DNA from: Methanobacterium sp.
GTDB taxonomy: Archaea > Methanobacteriota > Methanobacteria > Methanobacteriales > Methanobacteriaceae
DNA: 7,108 nucleotides
Assembly (NCBI GenBank): GCA_003162655.1
Contig: PMMY01000302.1
Span: forward strand, 1 to 7,108
Direction of reading: 5' to 3'
Shown here: piece by piece, positions 1 through 5,988 of the stretch
How positions within the stretch are numbered: position 1 is the first letter of the stretch
How the letters are laid out: every line of letters starts with the position of its first letter
Translations under genes and position numbers: made by a program
Notes under the pieces: model-generated
Databases searched by the model: none
What the model was told of the DNA's origin: nothing
The model's input: only the letters and a program-made list of their open reading frames with translations

Positions 1-340
1 CATTAGATGTTTTATTGGTTTGGGATGATGTGTTTGAACTAGAACTGTTTTTGTTGGTGGTAGCTGTTGAGGTGGTTGTTGGTTTTTTTACCGTTGTTGT
101 CTGAGTAGGTGTATTTGTAGTAGTTGGTGTGGTGTTATTGGTCTGTTGATTATTTGAATTAATTTCATTGTTTGGTGTGGTGGTTATACTTGGAAATTCA
201 CCCTGTTTGGTGAGGTTCACTACTCCGACTGAACTCAATGGGTTTGACCCAATCAATATACCTGTACCCGTTGCAAATCCAAATGCCAATACAGAAATTA
301 TCATTCCAACAAAAATTTTTCCTTTAACGTCTTGTCTCAT
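1..340 (-). CDS. Partial membrane-anchored or exported protein with Thr/Asn/Ser-rich stalk (3' end off the window)
   Basis: Reading the minus strand from an ATG at 340-338 gives 113 codons with no stop up to the window edge, so the C-terminal part is missing. The N-terminus has a short charged segment (MRQDVKGK), then one hydrophobic segment at about residues 9-32 containing many Gly, Ile and Val. This could be a signal peptide or a signal anchor. From about residue 58 the chain is almost wholly Thr, Asn, Ser, Pro and Gln, such as TTTPNNE, NNTTPTTTNTPTQTTT and KPTTTSTATTNKN. Such stretches are typical of extended, often glycosylated linkers in archaeal surface proteins. No catalytic or binding domain lies in the visible part, so no function is assigned. 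The start has no clear Shine-Dalgarno sequence, but a TATA-like element sits about 27 nt upstream, which suggests a leaderless or nearly leaderless mRNA. It lies 48 nt beyond the palm-protein gene and probably has its own promoter. Confidence 0.72.
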   Translation of the reverse strand, partial: MRQDVKGKIFVGMIISVLAFGFATGTGILIGSNPLSSVGVVNLTKQGEFPSITTTPNNEINSNNQQTNNTTPTTTNTPTQTTTVKKPTTTSTATTNKNSSSSNTSSQTNKTSN

Positions 341-360
341 AATCAAACACTTCTAAAACA

Positions 361-371
361 TTATAAATAAA
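361..371 (-). promoter_or_regulatory. Candidate TATA box for the stalk-protein gene
   Basis: On the minus strand the 48-nt gap between the palm gene and the next ATG holds TTTATTTATAA, preceded by an AAC step. The core TTTATAA begins 27 nt before the A of the ATG at 340. Archaeal transcription usually starts roughly 25 bp downstream of the TATA box, so initiation at or within a few bases of the ATG is expected. This is inferred from spacing and composition only; the whole gap is AT-rich. Confidence 0.4.
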
Positions 372-388
372 AGTTAATCCGAATTTTT

Positions 389-1597
389 TCATGCTGTTAG
401 GGCATATATAAGAGCTATAACCACAGCTACAACACCGTAGAAAGGTTGTCCCATATTCCATCCAAGTAGAGTTGCAACAAACACGAATATGAATATAATG
501 ATTATTTTGGATTTTCTCTCAAGTAAAAAGTCCAGCACAGTCCTGGTGAATTCCGATGGAATGTAGTAGGAGTAAATTCCATCTGCCAGATCAAAGACCA
601 TGACAGGATTGTTGTTCCATATTTTAATACCATCGGCCATCTGGGCTCTTTCACCAGCTTCTCTCCGGCTTTTCCCAATCCCTACCCTTAATCTTACTCC
701 ATTATTTAAAGCGTGCCATGCGCTGTCCATTCCTGCACGGAGGGCTGCATTTTTAGTTGGTAGATTAGCTATTAAGTCGTCTCCACCTTCTCTATAACCT
801 TCTATTCTACCATTACAGTCCTTTTCTATGTATGATTTTACTTCGTTCATAATTTCAACTAGTTTGTCCCTACCATATTCATCAATGAATTTGGTTGAAT
901 CGATGGCATCAATAAATAAATAATTATCATAGATAGCGGGTATACCTTCAAGATTGCCTAGTTTGGATGAAAATACAATTGCAAATTCTCCTCCAAGTTT
1001 GGTGAACCCAACTCCTGAAGTTTCTCCAATCTGCTTGTTGAGGTTTATAGATCTTTCTATTGCAGCTGCACCTGTCATTCCAACTGCGACCCTTACATCG
1101 TTGTCCCTATCCATACCAAGTGATATCAGTTCAATTCCAACCCTTATGGCATCATTTTTAGAGAGTAACTTTGAGACTATTTCATTTGCACTTCGTTCTA
1201 CAATTAAACCATTTTCACTCTTTATATGGTTTACAAACTCTTCTATAAGCTTCTTATCGCTTTTAAATAGTTCAACATAGAGATATCTGTCGCTACCCAT
1301 TATGATATTACTCAAAAGAGCATATTCGTTAACCTGGTTTTCTGCTGGTTCTAACTCAAGAAATTTCCTGTTTTCAGGTATGTTCCCAGTACCAACTTCG
1401 CTTAGAACATTGTTAAATATATTTTCCGTTGTTATGTGGGCAGTTTCAATTTCAAGGAGCATTGTACGTGTATAATTTACCATAGAAACATATTCTCGTT
1501 CCATGTCGTTGGTAGGATAGTACTTGGTTCCAATGCTTAAAACCTTGTTTTTGATTAGAAATCCAAAGATGGTTCGTGAAATGTAATCCATGACCAT
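389..1597 (-). CDS. Membrane-anchored tandem palm-domain protein (GGDEF / GTP cyclohydrolase III-like fold), putative nucleotide cyclase or polymerase
   Basis: This 402-residue protein appears to contain two copies of a palm-type nucleotidyl cyclase fold. The C-terminal copy (about residues 226-337) keeps the key signature: YLFIDAIDS with D230 and D233 as likely metal ligands, then GGDD at 271-274, then the strand-turn LRVGIGKS (303-310) followed by a helix with GERAQMAD. From memory, this last segment resembles the GIGIGKT...LAD part of archaeal GTP cyclohydrolase III, which also has tandem palms with a GGDN motif. The N-terminal copy (about 105-186) aligns at constant spacing but has YLYVELFKS in place of the first motif and SANE in place of GGDD, so it is probably inactive. 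Two hydrophobic segments at about 363-380 and 385-402 end the protein and would anchor it in the membrane with the palms in the cytosol. The start ATG directly follows the stop of the NYN gene, and a GGGAGGAG site lies 8 nt upstream. The product is unknown: a cyclase, a cyclic oligonucleotide synthase and a hydrolase of the GTP cyclohydrolase III type all remain possible. Confidence 0.68.
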   Translation of the reverse strand: MVMDYISRTIFGFLIKNKVLSIGTKYYPTNDMEREYVSMVNYTRTMLLEIETAHITTENIFNNVLSEVGTGNIPENRKFLELEPAENQVNEYALLSNIIMGSDRYLYVELFKSDKKLIEEFVNHIKSENGLIVERSANEIVSKLLSKNDAIRVGIELISLGMDRDNDVRVAVGMTGAAAIERSINLNKQIGETSGVGFTKLGGEFAIVFSSKLGNLEGIPAIYDNYLFIDAIDSTKFIDEYGRDKLVEIMNEVKSYIEKDCNGRIEGYREGGDDLIANLPTKNAALRAGMDSAWHALNNGVRLRVGIGKSRREAGERAQMADGIKIWNNNPVMVFDLADGIYSYYIPSEFTRTVLDFLLERKSKIIIIFIFVFVATLLGWNMGQPFYGVVAVVIALIYALTA

Positions 1598-2626
1598 TTA
1601 CTTTTCTCCTCCCTTCTCTAATGTTATGTCAAAGTGTCCTGGCTTTTCCATGAGCATACTGGGCTTAACTGAAACTATTGGGAATTTCCATGTTCCAAGC
1701 CTGGCGGCCACTGTACTTGCAATGTTTCTGGAGTTTTTCTTTACAAAAGAGTAATCATGGTCGTTTATGGTTATGTTAACATTGTAGGGAGATTCTTCAA
1801 GTATTTCATCAGAATATATAATGTTAAGTTCAAAGGATCCGGGTTTGGTGAAGAGATCATTTCGAACAGCAACTAATGGTGCATGGTCGAGTTTGAGCCG
1901 ATCACCAACTGTTACTGCAATGTTTCCTGCATTTCTAACTGCATCCTTGTAATCCCTTGGACTCACAAGTACGAATATAATAAAGTCGCTAGTTGACTCT
2001 GCATCTTCAACCATTCCCATAACCTTATCAAAGAGTGGAATTTTCATGAAGATGTCTTCTAACTTAGAATCTAAACCATCTTCTTTAGTTTTGGTTATCC
2101 TATCAATAGCTTCTTTTGCAACCGCAATTCCGCTCAATTTCTTGTTTTTCTTGAGTTTGTACGAGTCCAAACCCTTTTTCTCAAAGTCGTTCAGCATCTG
2201 GGTACAGATTTTTTGAAGTATATTTTTTATCTTCTTCGGCTTTGATGAGGTTCCAATTGATATTTTATCTTCTAAAAAGTTGAATGGAATTCTTCTATTG
2301 TTGATGTCCTGGAATTCATCTCTAAATTCCCTAAAATTATCATTTGAAAGTATTTTACAATTTTCTTCCTCTGCTATTTTTAGTATGAAATGGTCTGCGG
2401 TGGTTCCCGAAGGTACTTGTTGTACTTTACCATTTTCCAGGAGTTCGTTGAATTTTTCTTTTTCATCTATTTCATGCCTCAGGGATGCATCTGCTATTGG
2501 AAATGGTTCATATCCCAATTTTTCAAGGGCTTCCACAGCTTTCAGAAGGTTATCTAAACTAGGTTTTTTCCCTTCTTTATCCTTTCCGAAGTGTGCTACA
2601 TTTGATGCATCTACAATAACTTTCAA
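1598..2626 (-). CDS. Zc3h12a/NYN-type PIN-like ribonuclease with a duplicated C-terminal domain
   Basis: The first ~120 of 342 residues match the Zc3h12a-like NYN/PIN nuclease family (the group of Regnase-1). Visible motifs are VDASNVAH (D6), the ADASLR step (D46), PSGTTADHF (D78) and LSNDNFREF (D96). Together these give the cluster of acidic residues that binds Mg2+ in PIN-like endoribonucleases. The likely substrate is therefore RNA, in the cytoplasm. A Lys-rich stretch follows (about 129-164). Residues ~215-336 hold two copies of a ~55-residue unit I do not recognise, described under a separate entry. The start is a TTG: the preceding in-frame codon is the TAA of the phosphoesterase gene, and residue D6 must be included, so no other start fits. 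An AGGTGAT site (2630-2636) ends 3 nt before the TTG. It abuts its neighbours on both sides with no spacer, so translation is probably coupled. The nuclease fold call is fairly secure; targets and partners are unknown. Confidence 0.8.
   Translation of the reverse strand: MKVIVDASNVAHFGKDKEGKKPSLDNLLKAVEALEKLGYEPFPIADASLRHEIDEKEKFNELLENGKVQQVPSGTTADHFILKIAEEENCKILSNDNFREFRDEFQDINNRRIPFNFLEDKISIGTSSKPKKIKNILQKICTQMLNDFEKKGLDSYKLKKNKKLSGIAVAKEAIDRITKTKEDGLDSKLEDIFMKIPLFDKVMGMVEDAESTSDFIIFVLVSPRDYKDAVRNAGNIAVTVGDRLKLDHAPLVAVRNDLFTKPGSFELNIIYSDEILEESPYNVNITINDHDYSFVKKNSRNIASTVAARLGTWKFPIVSVKPSMLMEKPGHFDITLEKGGEK
1625..1984 (-). repeat. Internal duplication inside the NYN ribonuclease (residues ~215-334)
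   Basis: Two units align with an almost constant offset of 66 to 67 residues. Matching positions include DY (225/291), N232/N298, NIA (235-237/301-303), TV (239-240/305-306), RL (243-244/309-310), P250/P316, V252/V318, V254/V320, KPG (261-263/328-330) and F265/F332. Each unit reads as strand, helix, strand, strand. This is a protein-level tandem duplication, not a DNA repeat. I cannot name the domain family. Confidence 0.7.
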
Positions 2627-3379
2627 TTAATCACCTAAACATGTGTTTTCATATTTTGCTAGACATCTCTGTGTTCCATCGGCTCTGTTCAGAATAATTT
2701 CAATGAATTCTTCTTCAATATTTATAGTGTTGAAGGAGGAAAGTTCTCTTCCCCTTAATCTAAGTGATGAAACTGTACCTGCTGTAATAAATGTAGAATT
2801 TTCCATCATCCAAACATGTGGCATATGTTTATGTCCTGAGAGAACTAGATCAGCTTTTTCTGTCATAAGTGTTTGTAATATATCTCCTGCATCACTTAAT
2901 ACATTTCTTTCGCGACCAGTTTTGGGTACTGGTATTATATGATGGTGGAGTGCTATGATCTTGTAAAGATTTTCTTCATCTGCATTCCTGAGTTCCTGTG
3001 CCATCCAATTTTCTTGGGATCTTCCAACTCTACCGTAATCAAGATCTGGTTCACTACTATCAAGTCCTATAACCTTTAAACCATGTTTTTTATCTTTTAA
3101 TATACCATATCTATTTTTTATCAGCTCTTCAAAGCATTCATCCCCAACATGTCTCGCATCATGATTTCCAGGAACTACCAGTATTGGAGATTTTATTTCA
3201 TCCAGGTATGTTACTGCTTTCTGAAATTCTAGAAAGTATCCATTGTCTGTAATATCCCCAGTTATTATGGTTACATCCGGGTGAATGTCGTTAAGATCAT
3301 CAATAGCATTTACCAGGAGCTCTTCCACGAAGTTAATAGAACCCACGTGTAAATCCGATATTTGTGCAATAAACGGCAT
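2627..3379 (-). CDS. Calcineurin-like metallophosphoesterase, class III cyclic nucleotide phosphodiesterase-like (CpdA type)
   Basis: This 250-residue protein carries the full set of dimetal phosphoesterase motifs in the usual order: SDLHVG (D9, H11), ITGDITD (D42), VPGNHDAR (N72, H73), LHHH (145-147) and SGHKH (H183, H185). The compact size, the GDITDNG loop, the GxPQ-free GNHD box and the absence of any capping or helical insertion place it closer to single-domain CpdA/Rv0805-type phosphodiesterases than to Mre11/SbcD nucleases. Members of this group hydrolyse cyclic nucleotides, other phosphodiesters or phosphomonoesters, so the substrate cannot be read from sequence. No signal peptide or membrane segment is seen, so it is cytosolic. 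The ATG follows the TAA of nac directly, with GAGG 9 nt upstream inside the end of nac. Its own TAA abuts the TTG of the NYN gene. Being next to a palm-domain protein makes a nucleotide messenger substrate attractive, but this is inference. Confidence 0.88.
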   Translation of the reverse strand: MPFIAQISDLHVGSINFVEELLVNAIDDLNDIHPDVTIITGDITDNGYFLEFQKAVTYLDEIKSPILVVPGNHDARHVGDECFEELIKNRYGILKDKKHGLKVIGLDSSEPDLDYGRVGRSQENWMAQELRNADEENLYKIIALHHHIIPVPKTGRERNVLSDAGDILQTLMTEKADLVLSGHKHMPHVWMMENSTFITAGTVSSLRLRGRELSSFNTINIEEEFIEIILNRADGTQRCLAKYENTCLGD

Positions 3380-3733
3380 TTAACTTAACCTCAATATGGC
3401 CTCCGCCAAATCCCCTTGTGTTTCCTTTAAAGTTTCAAGTGCCTTCTCCTTGGTTACACCTGTCTGGGTGGATACAAGATCTACATCATCATCTGGGATG
3501 ACCAGTTCGGTTTCAATCTTCTGTTCAACTATTTTACCAGTTATCTGGTAAGTCTGCTGACCCATGAAATCCATAAGGTTCACTTTAGGGCTTTTAATAA
3601 GGACTTCTTTATTTTTAAATTTAATGACAACCTCTGTAACTCCCTTGATGTCTTTTGTGTCCATCCCCATTTGTTTCATTGCCCTTTGCATCTGTTTTAA
3701 CTGTTTAGGGTTCATTCCTGCACCAGGTAACAT
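3380..3733 (-). CDS. nac: Archaeal nascent polypeptide-associated complex protein (aNAC)
   Basis: The 117-residue product has the archaeal NAC layout. There is a Met/Gln/Lys-rich N-terminal segment (MNPKQLKQMQRAMKQMGMD), then a NAC beta-barrel domain at about 25-72 with EVVIKFKNKEVLIKSPKV and TYQITGKIVE, and a C-terminal UBA domain at about 82-116 (VDLVSTQTGVTKEKALETLK, then GDLAEAILRLS). In archaea this single protein forms homodimers, binds ribosomes and contacts nascent chains emerging from the exit tunnel. The length equals that expected for the family, so the gene is intact. Its ATG overlaps the tgtA stop by one base (TAATG), and an AGGAGG site with a 6-nt spacer lies within the last tgtA codons, so its translation is likely coupled to tgtA. 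Its own stop abuts the phosphoesterase start. Confidence 0.95.
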   Translation of the reverse strand: MLPGAGMNPKQLKQMQRAMKQMGMDTKDIKGVTEVVIKFKNKEVLIKSPKVNLMDFMGQQTYQITGKIVEQKIETELVIPDDDVDLVSTQTGVTKEKALETLKETQGDLAEAILRLS

Positions 3734-5769
3734 TAAATTCCTCCTTTTCGTGTCTTCACAGCTTGGCCTGTATTGAAATCCATTATCTCATGACCGCATA
3801 ATATTGACTTACCAAAGGCGATCAGTTCATCCTTTTCATTAACGATCAATACTTCTTCATTAGATCTTATATTTATATCACAATCTATAACGAATTTAGC
3901 AAATATACTTTTTCCTTCTCTGGCGAATGGGTCGGCATCTGTATTCACAACAACCCTGTTTTTTGGATATTCCATATTGGAATGAAGCCTCCTAGCACCT
4001 TCCCTGTCCAGTACAAAGACACTGTCTGTAGCCCTTAAAGTAGCTATAAGTGTTTCTCCCTCATATATATGCCTGATTTTACCGGTTTTTCTGCTTTTAA
4101 CAATTTTAACATCACCGGGGAAAAGCGCTTTACCAGCTCCCATACCAAATTGGTAATCTGCAATTGAACTGATTTTTTCTCTATCTTCAACATCTATCTT
4201 AACTGCATCCAATTCATACTCTTCAAGACTGTATACTCTGATAGGGTGTTTAGATGTTTCATTTCCTGAATCTAGTTCAATAGTGTACATATTAAATCTG
4301 TCCAGTATCTTAGCACTTATAATTACATTGTCAAATCTTTCCATATATTTCTCCATTTCTTCTCTAACAAATTTTTTAGCGTCTTCATCTGTGATGATCG
4401 GTGCTTCGTTCTGTGCAAGTGGATAAACTTCGTCAATTTCAAGTGGTATCACTGCAAAAGGAACATCTACAACTGCTAACTGAAGATCATCCCATAAATC
4501 TTGAGGATCTGATAGGGAATCACCTTTAACGTGTTTTAAATAAAATTTACCAAATTCGTCGTGTAAATTCTTAGAATATGGTTTCCTGCTCCGGGGGAGT
4601 AATAGAAGATTCCTTTTAGGCGGGATTCTATTTATTCTTGATAGATGTCTCTGTATTTCAGATCTTCCCAGAGATTCTGGTCCTGAATAGAAAAATGCTG
4701 AATTTTTACTGGCAGGATCATATTCCTCAATGATTGCTGTATATTTTTTAAGGTTTCTGAGTGCATCTAGAAGGTATGGGTGAACTCGGCATCTCTGTTC
4801 AACCAGTTCCATTAGACTGCCATCAACAATTGATTGTCTAATTTTACGTATCTCGGCAAAGCTTATGTTGAGGTTGTGCTGAGCAATTAAAATCATTCTG
4901 TCATTCTTATTCATGGCCCTGAGGTCTTCGGGGGTGTGAGTAGAGCATACAGAACAGGAACATGGCATTTCAACCAGATTTGCCAGTTTAAATGTTCCTC
5001 TAGGCATCATGAACCTGTCATCCTGTGCATATAATATATATGCTGCTGAATCAAATAAATCACAGCCCATTGCAACGGCTAGTGCAAAGACCATGGGATG
5101 TCCTGCACCCATAAGATGTCTTGGTTGTGAATCTGGAAGTTTTTTCACCGATGCCATTACCACATCCACAAGTTCTGTGTATCTGTAGGATTCCATCAGT
5201 GGTACAACAGCTCCTATTGGATAAACATCAAACTCCATTGCACCAATTGTTTCTGCACATTTTGATCTGAGGTCATGGAAGGTTGATCCCTGAACAACAG
5301 AGTTCATCATCATATCTCCGTTTATCTCAAAAGCTTCCTTTGCCCTTTCTATGGTTATTTCAAGTTCTTTTTCAGCTCTTTCCCTTTTTACAAATGGGGG
5401 TGTGGGTATATCAAGTGATGTTCCTATATCAGTTCCAATTAATTCCTGGAACTCGATGATCTCCTTGTTATTCACGTCAATATCACCATACAATGAAAGC
5501 TGGAAAGAACCCGAATCAGTGACTATGGGACCTGGAAAGTTTATGAGTTTGTGCACACCTTCTTCAAGAACCTTGGCTCTTAAATCATCATTCTTATACA
5601 TTATGTAAGCATTGGTTATGACAACTTCTGCTCCAAATTTCTTAACATCAAGGGTCTGTTTTCCAGGATGTATAACGGGCATTAGCGCTGGTGTTTTAAT
5701 CATTCCATGGGGTGTTGTTAGTATACCTGTTCTCCCCATTGCATCTTTATGTTTTATCTCGAAGTTCAA
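3733..5769 (-). CDS. tgtA: Archaeosine tRNA-guanine transglycosylase (ArcTGT)
   Basis: TgtA swaps guanine 15 in the D-loop of tRNA for preQ0, the first tRNA-level step of archaeosine formation. The 678-residue protein starts with the TIM-barrel catalytic domain (about 1-345). It carries VTDSGSFQ (D85, likely proton relay) and GCDLFDSAAY with D240 as the expected nucleophile. The zinc site is C270-x-C272-xx-C275 with H298, and its spacing to D240 matches the family. Residues ~346-600 form the archaea-specific middle domains. A PUA domain closes the protein (about 601-676), with GKSIFAKFVIDCD, EEVLIVNEKDELIAFGKS and GQAVKTRKG, and helps bind tRNA. The start is TTG at 5769-5767. AGGTGA lies 6 nt upstream (5776-5781), and the residues after the start (NFEIKHKDA) match the usual family N-terminus. 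It heads the five-gene unit, and its last codons GGA GGA also serve as the ribosome binding site of nac. Confidence 0.97.
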   Translation of the reverse strand: MNFEIKHKDAMGRTGILTTPHGMIKTPALMPVIHPGKQTLDVKKFGAEVVITNAYIMYKNDDLRAKVLEEGVHKLINFPGPIVTDSGSFQLSLYGDIDVNNKEIIEFQELIGTDIGTSLDIPTPPFVKRERAEKELEITIERAKEAFEINGDMMMNSVVQGSTFHDLRSKCAETIGAMEFDVYPIGAVVPLMESYRYTELVDVVMASVKKLPDSQPRHLMGAGHPMVFALAVAMGCDLFDSAAYILYAQDDRFMMPRGTFKLANLVEMPCSCSVCSTHTPEDLRAMNKNDRMILIAQHNLNISFAEIRKIRQSIVDGSLMELVEQRCRVHPYLLDALRNLKKYTAIIEEYDPASKNSAFFYSGPESLGRSEIQRHLSRINRIPPKRNLLLLPRSRKPYSKNLHDEFGKFYLKHVKGDSLSDPQDLWDDLQLAVVDVPFAVIPLEIDEVYPLAQNEAPIITDEDAKKFVREEMEKYMERFDNVIISAKILDRFNMYTIELDSGNETSKHPIRVYSLEEYELDAVKIDVEDREKISSIADYQFGMGAGKALFPGDVKIVKSRKTGKIRHIYEGETLIATLRATDSVFVLDREGARRLHSNMEYPKNRVVVNTDADPFAREGKSIFAKFVIDCDINIRSNEEVLIVNEKDELIAFGKSILCGHEIMDFNTGQAVKTRKGGI
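3740..3745 (-). promoter_or_regulatory. Shine-Dalgarno site of nac, embedded in tgtA codons
   Basis: AGGAGG on the minus strand sits 6 nt before the nac ATG. The same bases encode the Gly-Gly near the C-terminus of TgtA (KGGI). With the one-base TAATG overlap, this favours reinitiation of ribosomes that finish tgtA. Confidence 0.85.
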
Positions 5770-5775
5770 AATCTT

Positions 5776-5781
5776 TCACCT
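5776..5781 (-). promoter_or_regulatory. Shine-Dalgarno site deciding the TTG start of tgtA
   Basis: AGGTGA on the minus strand matches the archaeal 16S 3' end and leaves a 6-nt spacer (AAGATT) to the TTG at 5769. There is no ATG nearby in frame, and the family N-terminus begins right at this codon. Confidence 0.8.
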
Positions 5782-5805
5782 TTCTGTAAAGAGTAAATAA
5801 AAATT

Positions 5806-5834
5806 TTAATAAGTGTTTAACAGTATTAATAAGT
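5806..5834 (-). promoter_or_regulatory. Paired direct repeat, candidate TATA elements or operator of the tgtA operon
   Basis: The minus-strand element ACTTATTAA occurs twice, at 5806-5814 and 5826-5834, exactly 20 bp apart, which is close to two helical turns. The flanking bases on one side also match with one indel. Both copies are TATA-like. The upstream copy would place a start near 5804 and give a leader of about 35 nt before the tgtA TTG. The pair could instead be a regulator site. AT-rich composition makes chance similarity possible. Confidence 0.35.
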
Positions 5835-5864
5835 TTTAAGGAATTTAGTTAATCATGTTAATAA

Positions 5865-5878
5865 TTAGAAATTTCTAA
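5865..5878. repeat. Perfect 14-bp palindrome in the tgtA upstream region
   Basis: TTAGAAATTTCTAA is its own reverse complement. It lies in the 219-nt AT-rich gap between the methyltransferase gene and tgtA. On the minus strand it is preceded directly by a T6 run (5877-5882, partly overlapping), which could act as a U-tract terminator for the methyltransferase transcript. A dimeric regulator site is the alternative. I see no ORF, tRNA or CRISPR-like structure elsewhere in 5770-5988. Confidence 0.35.
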
Positions 5879-5988
5879 AAAATATAATTCAATTCCTCTA
5901 ATCTTTTGTTGATCTATTTTTTCTACTATACTATTTTATTCATTTAGAATTGTAGTAGTAATTTATGGTACAATTTTTTCAGCGATTT

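Noticed and set aside
1..170. Repetitive GTTGTT/GGTGTG-like sequence suggesting a satellite or CRISPR remnant
   Set aside because: There is no fixed period or spacer pattern; it is the reverse complement of Thr/Asn/Ser codons of the stalk region.
168..356. A 62-codon plus-strand ORF at the left end
   Set aside because: It lies antisense to the N-terminus of the minus-strand stalk-protein gene, has no ribosome binding site and no family-like features.
389..1597. Standard GTP cyclohydrolase III of the riboflavin/F420 pathway
   Set aside because: The tandem-palm layout fits, but the protein is much longer, has a membrane tail and a degenerate first palm, so direct assignment is not justified.
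954..2942. Several plus-strand ORFs of 65-116 codons opposite the palm, NYN and phosphoesterase genes
   Set aside because: They are Ser/Leu/Phe-rich reverse-strand shadows of genes with clear active-site motifs.
2627..3379. Mre11/SbcD DNA-repair nuclease
   Set aside because: At 250 residues there is no capping domain or Rad50-binding region, and no rad50, herA or nurA gene is nearby.
389..3379. A remnant of a type III CRISPR-Cas locus
   Set aside because: No repeats, spacers, RAMP proteins or HD domain are visible; only the palm-type fold is shared.
5865..5882. Classical hairpin terminator
   Set aside because: The palindrome has no loop and is all AT apart from two pairs, so a stable hairpin is unlikely; it is kept only as a repeat.
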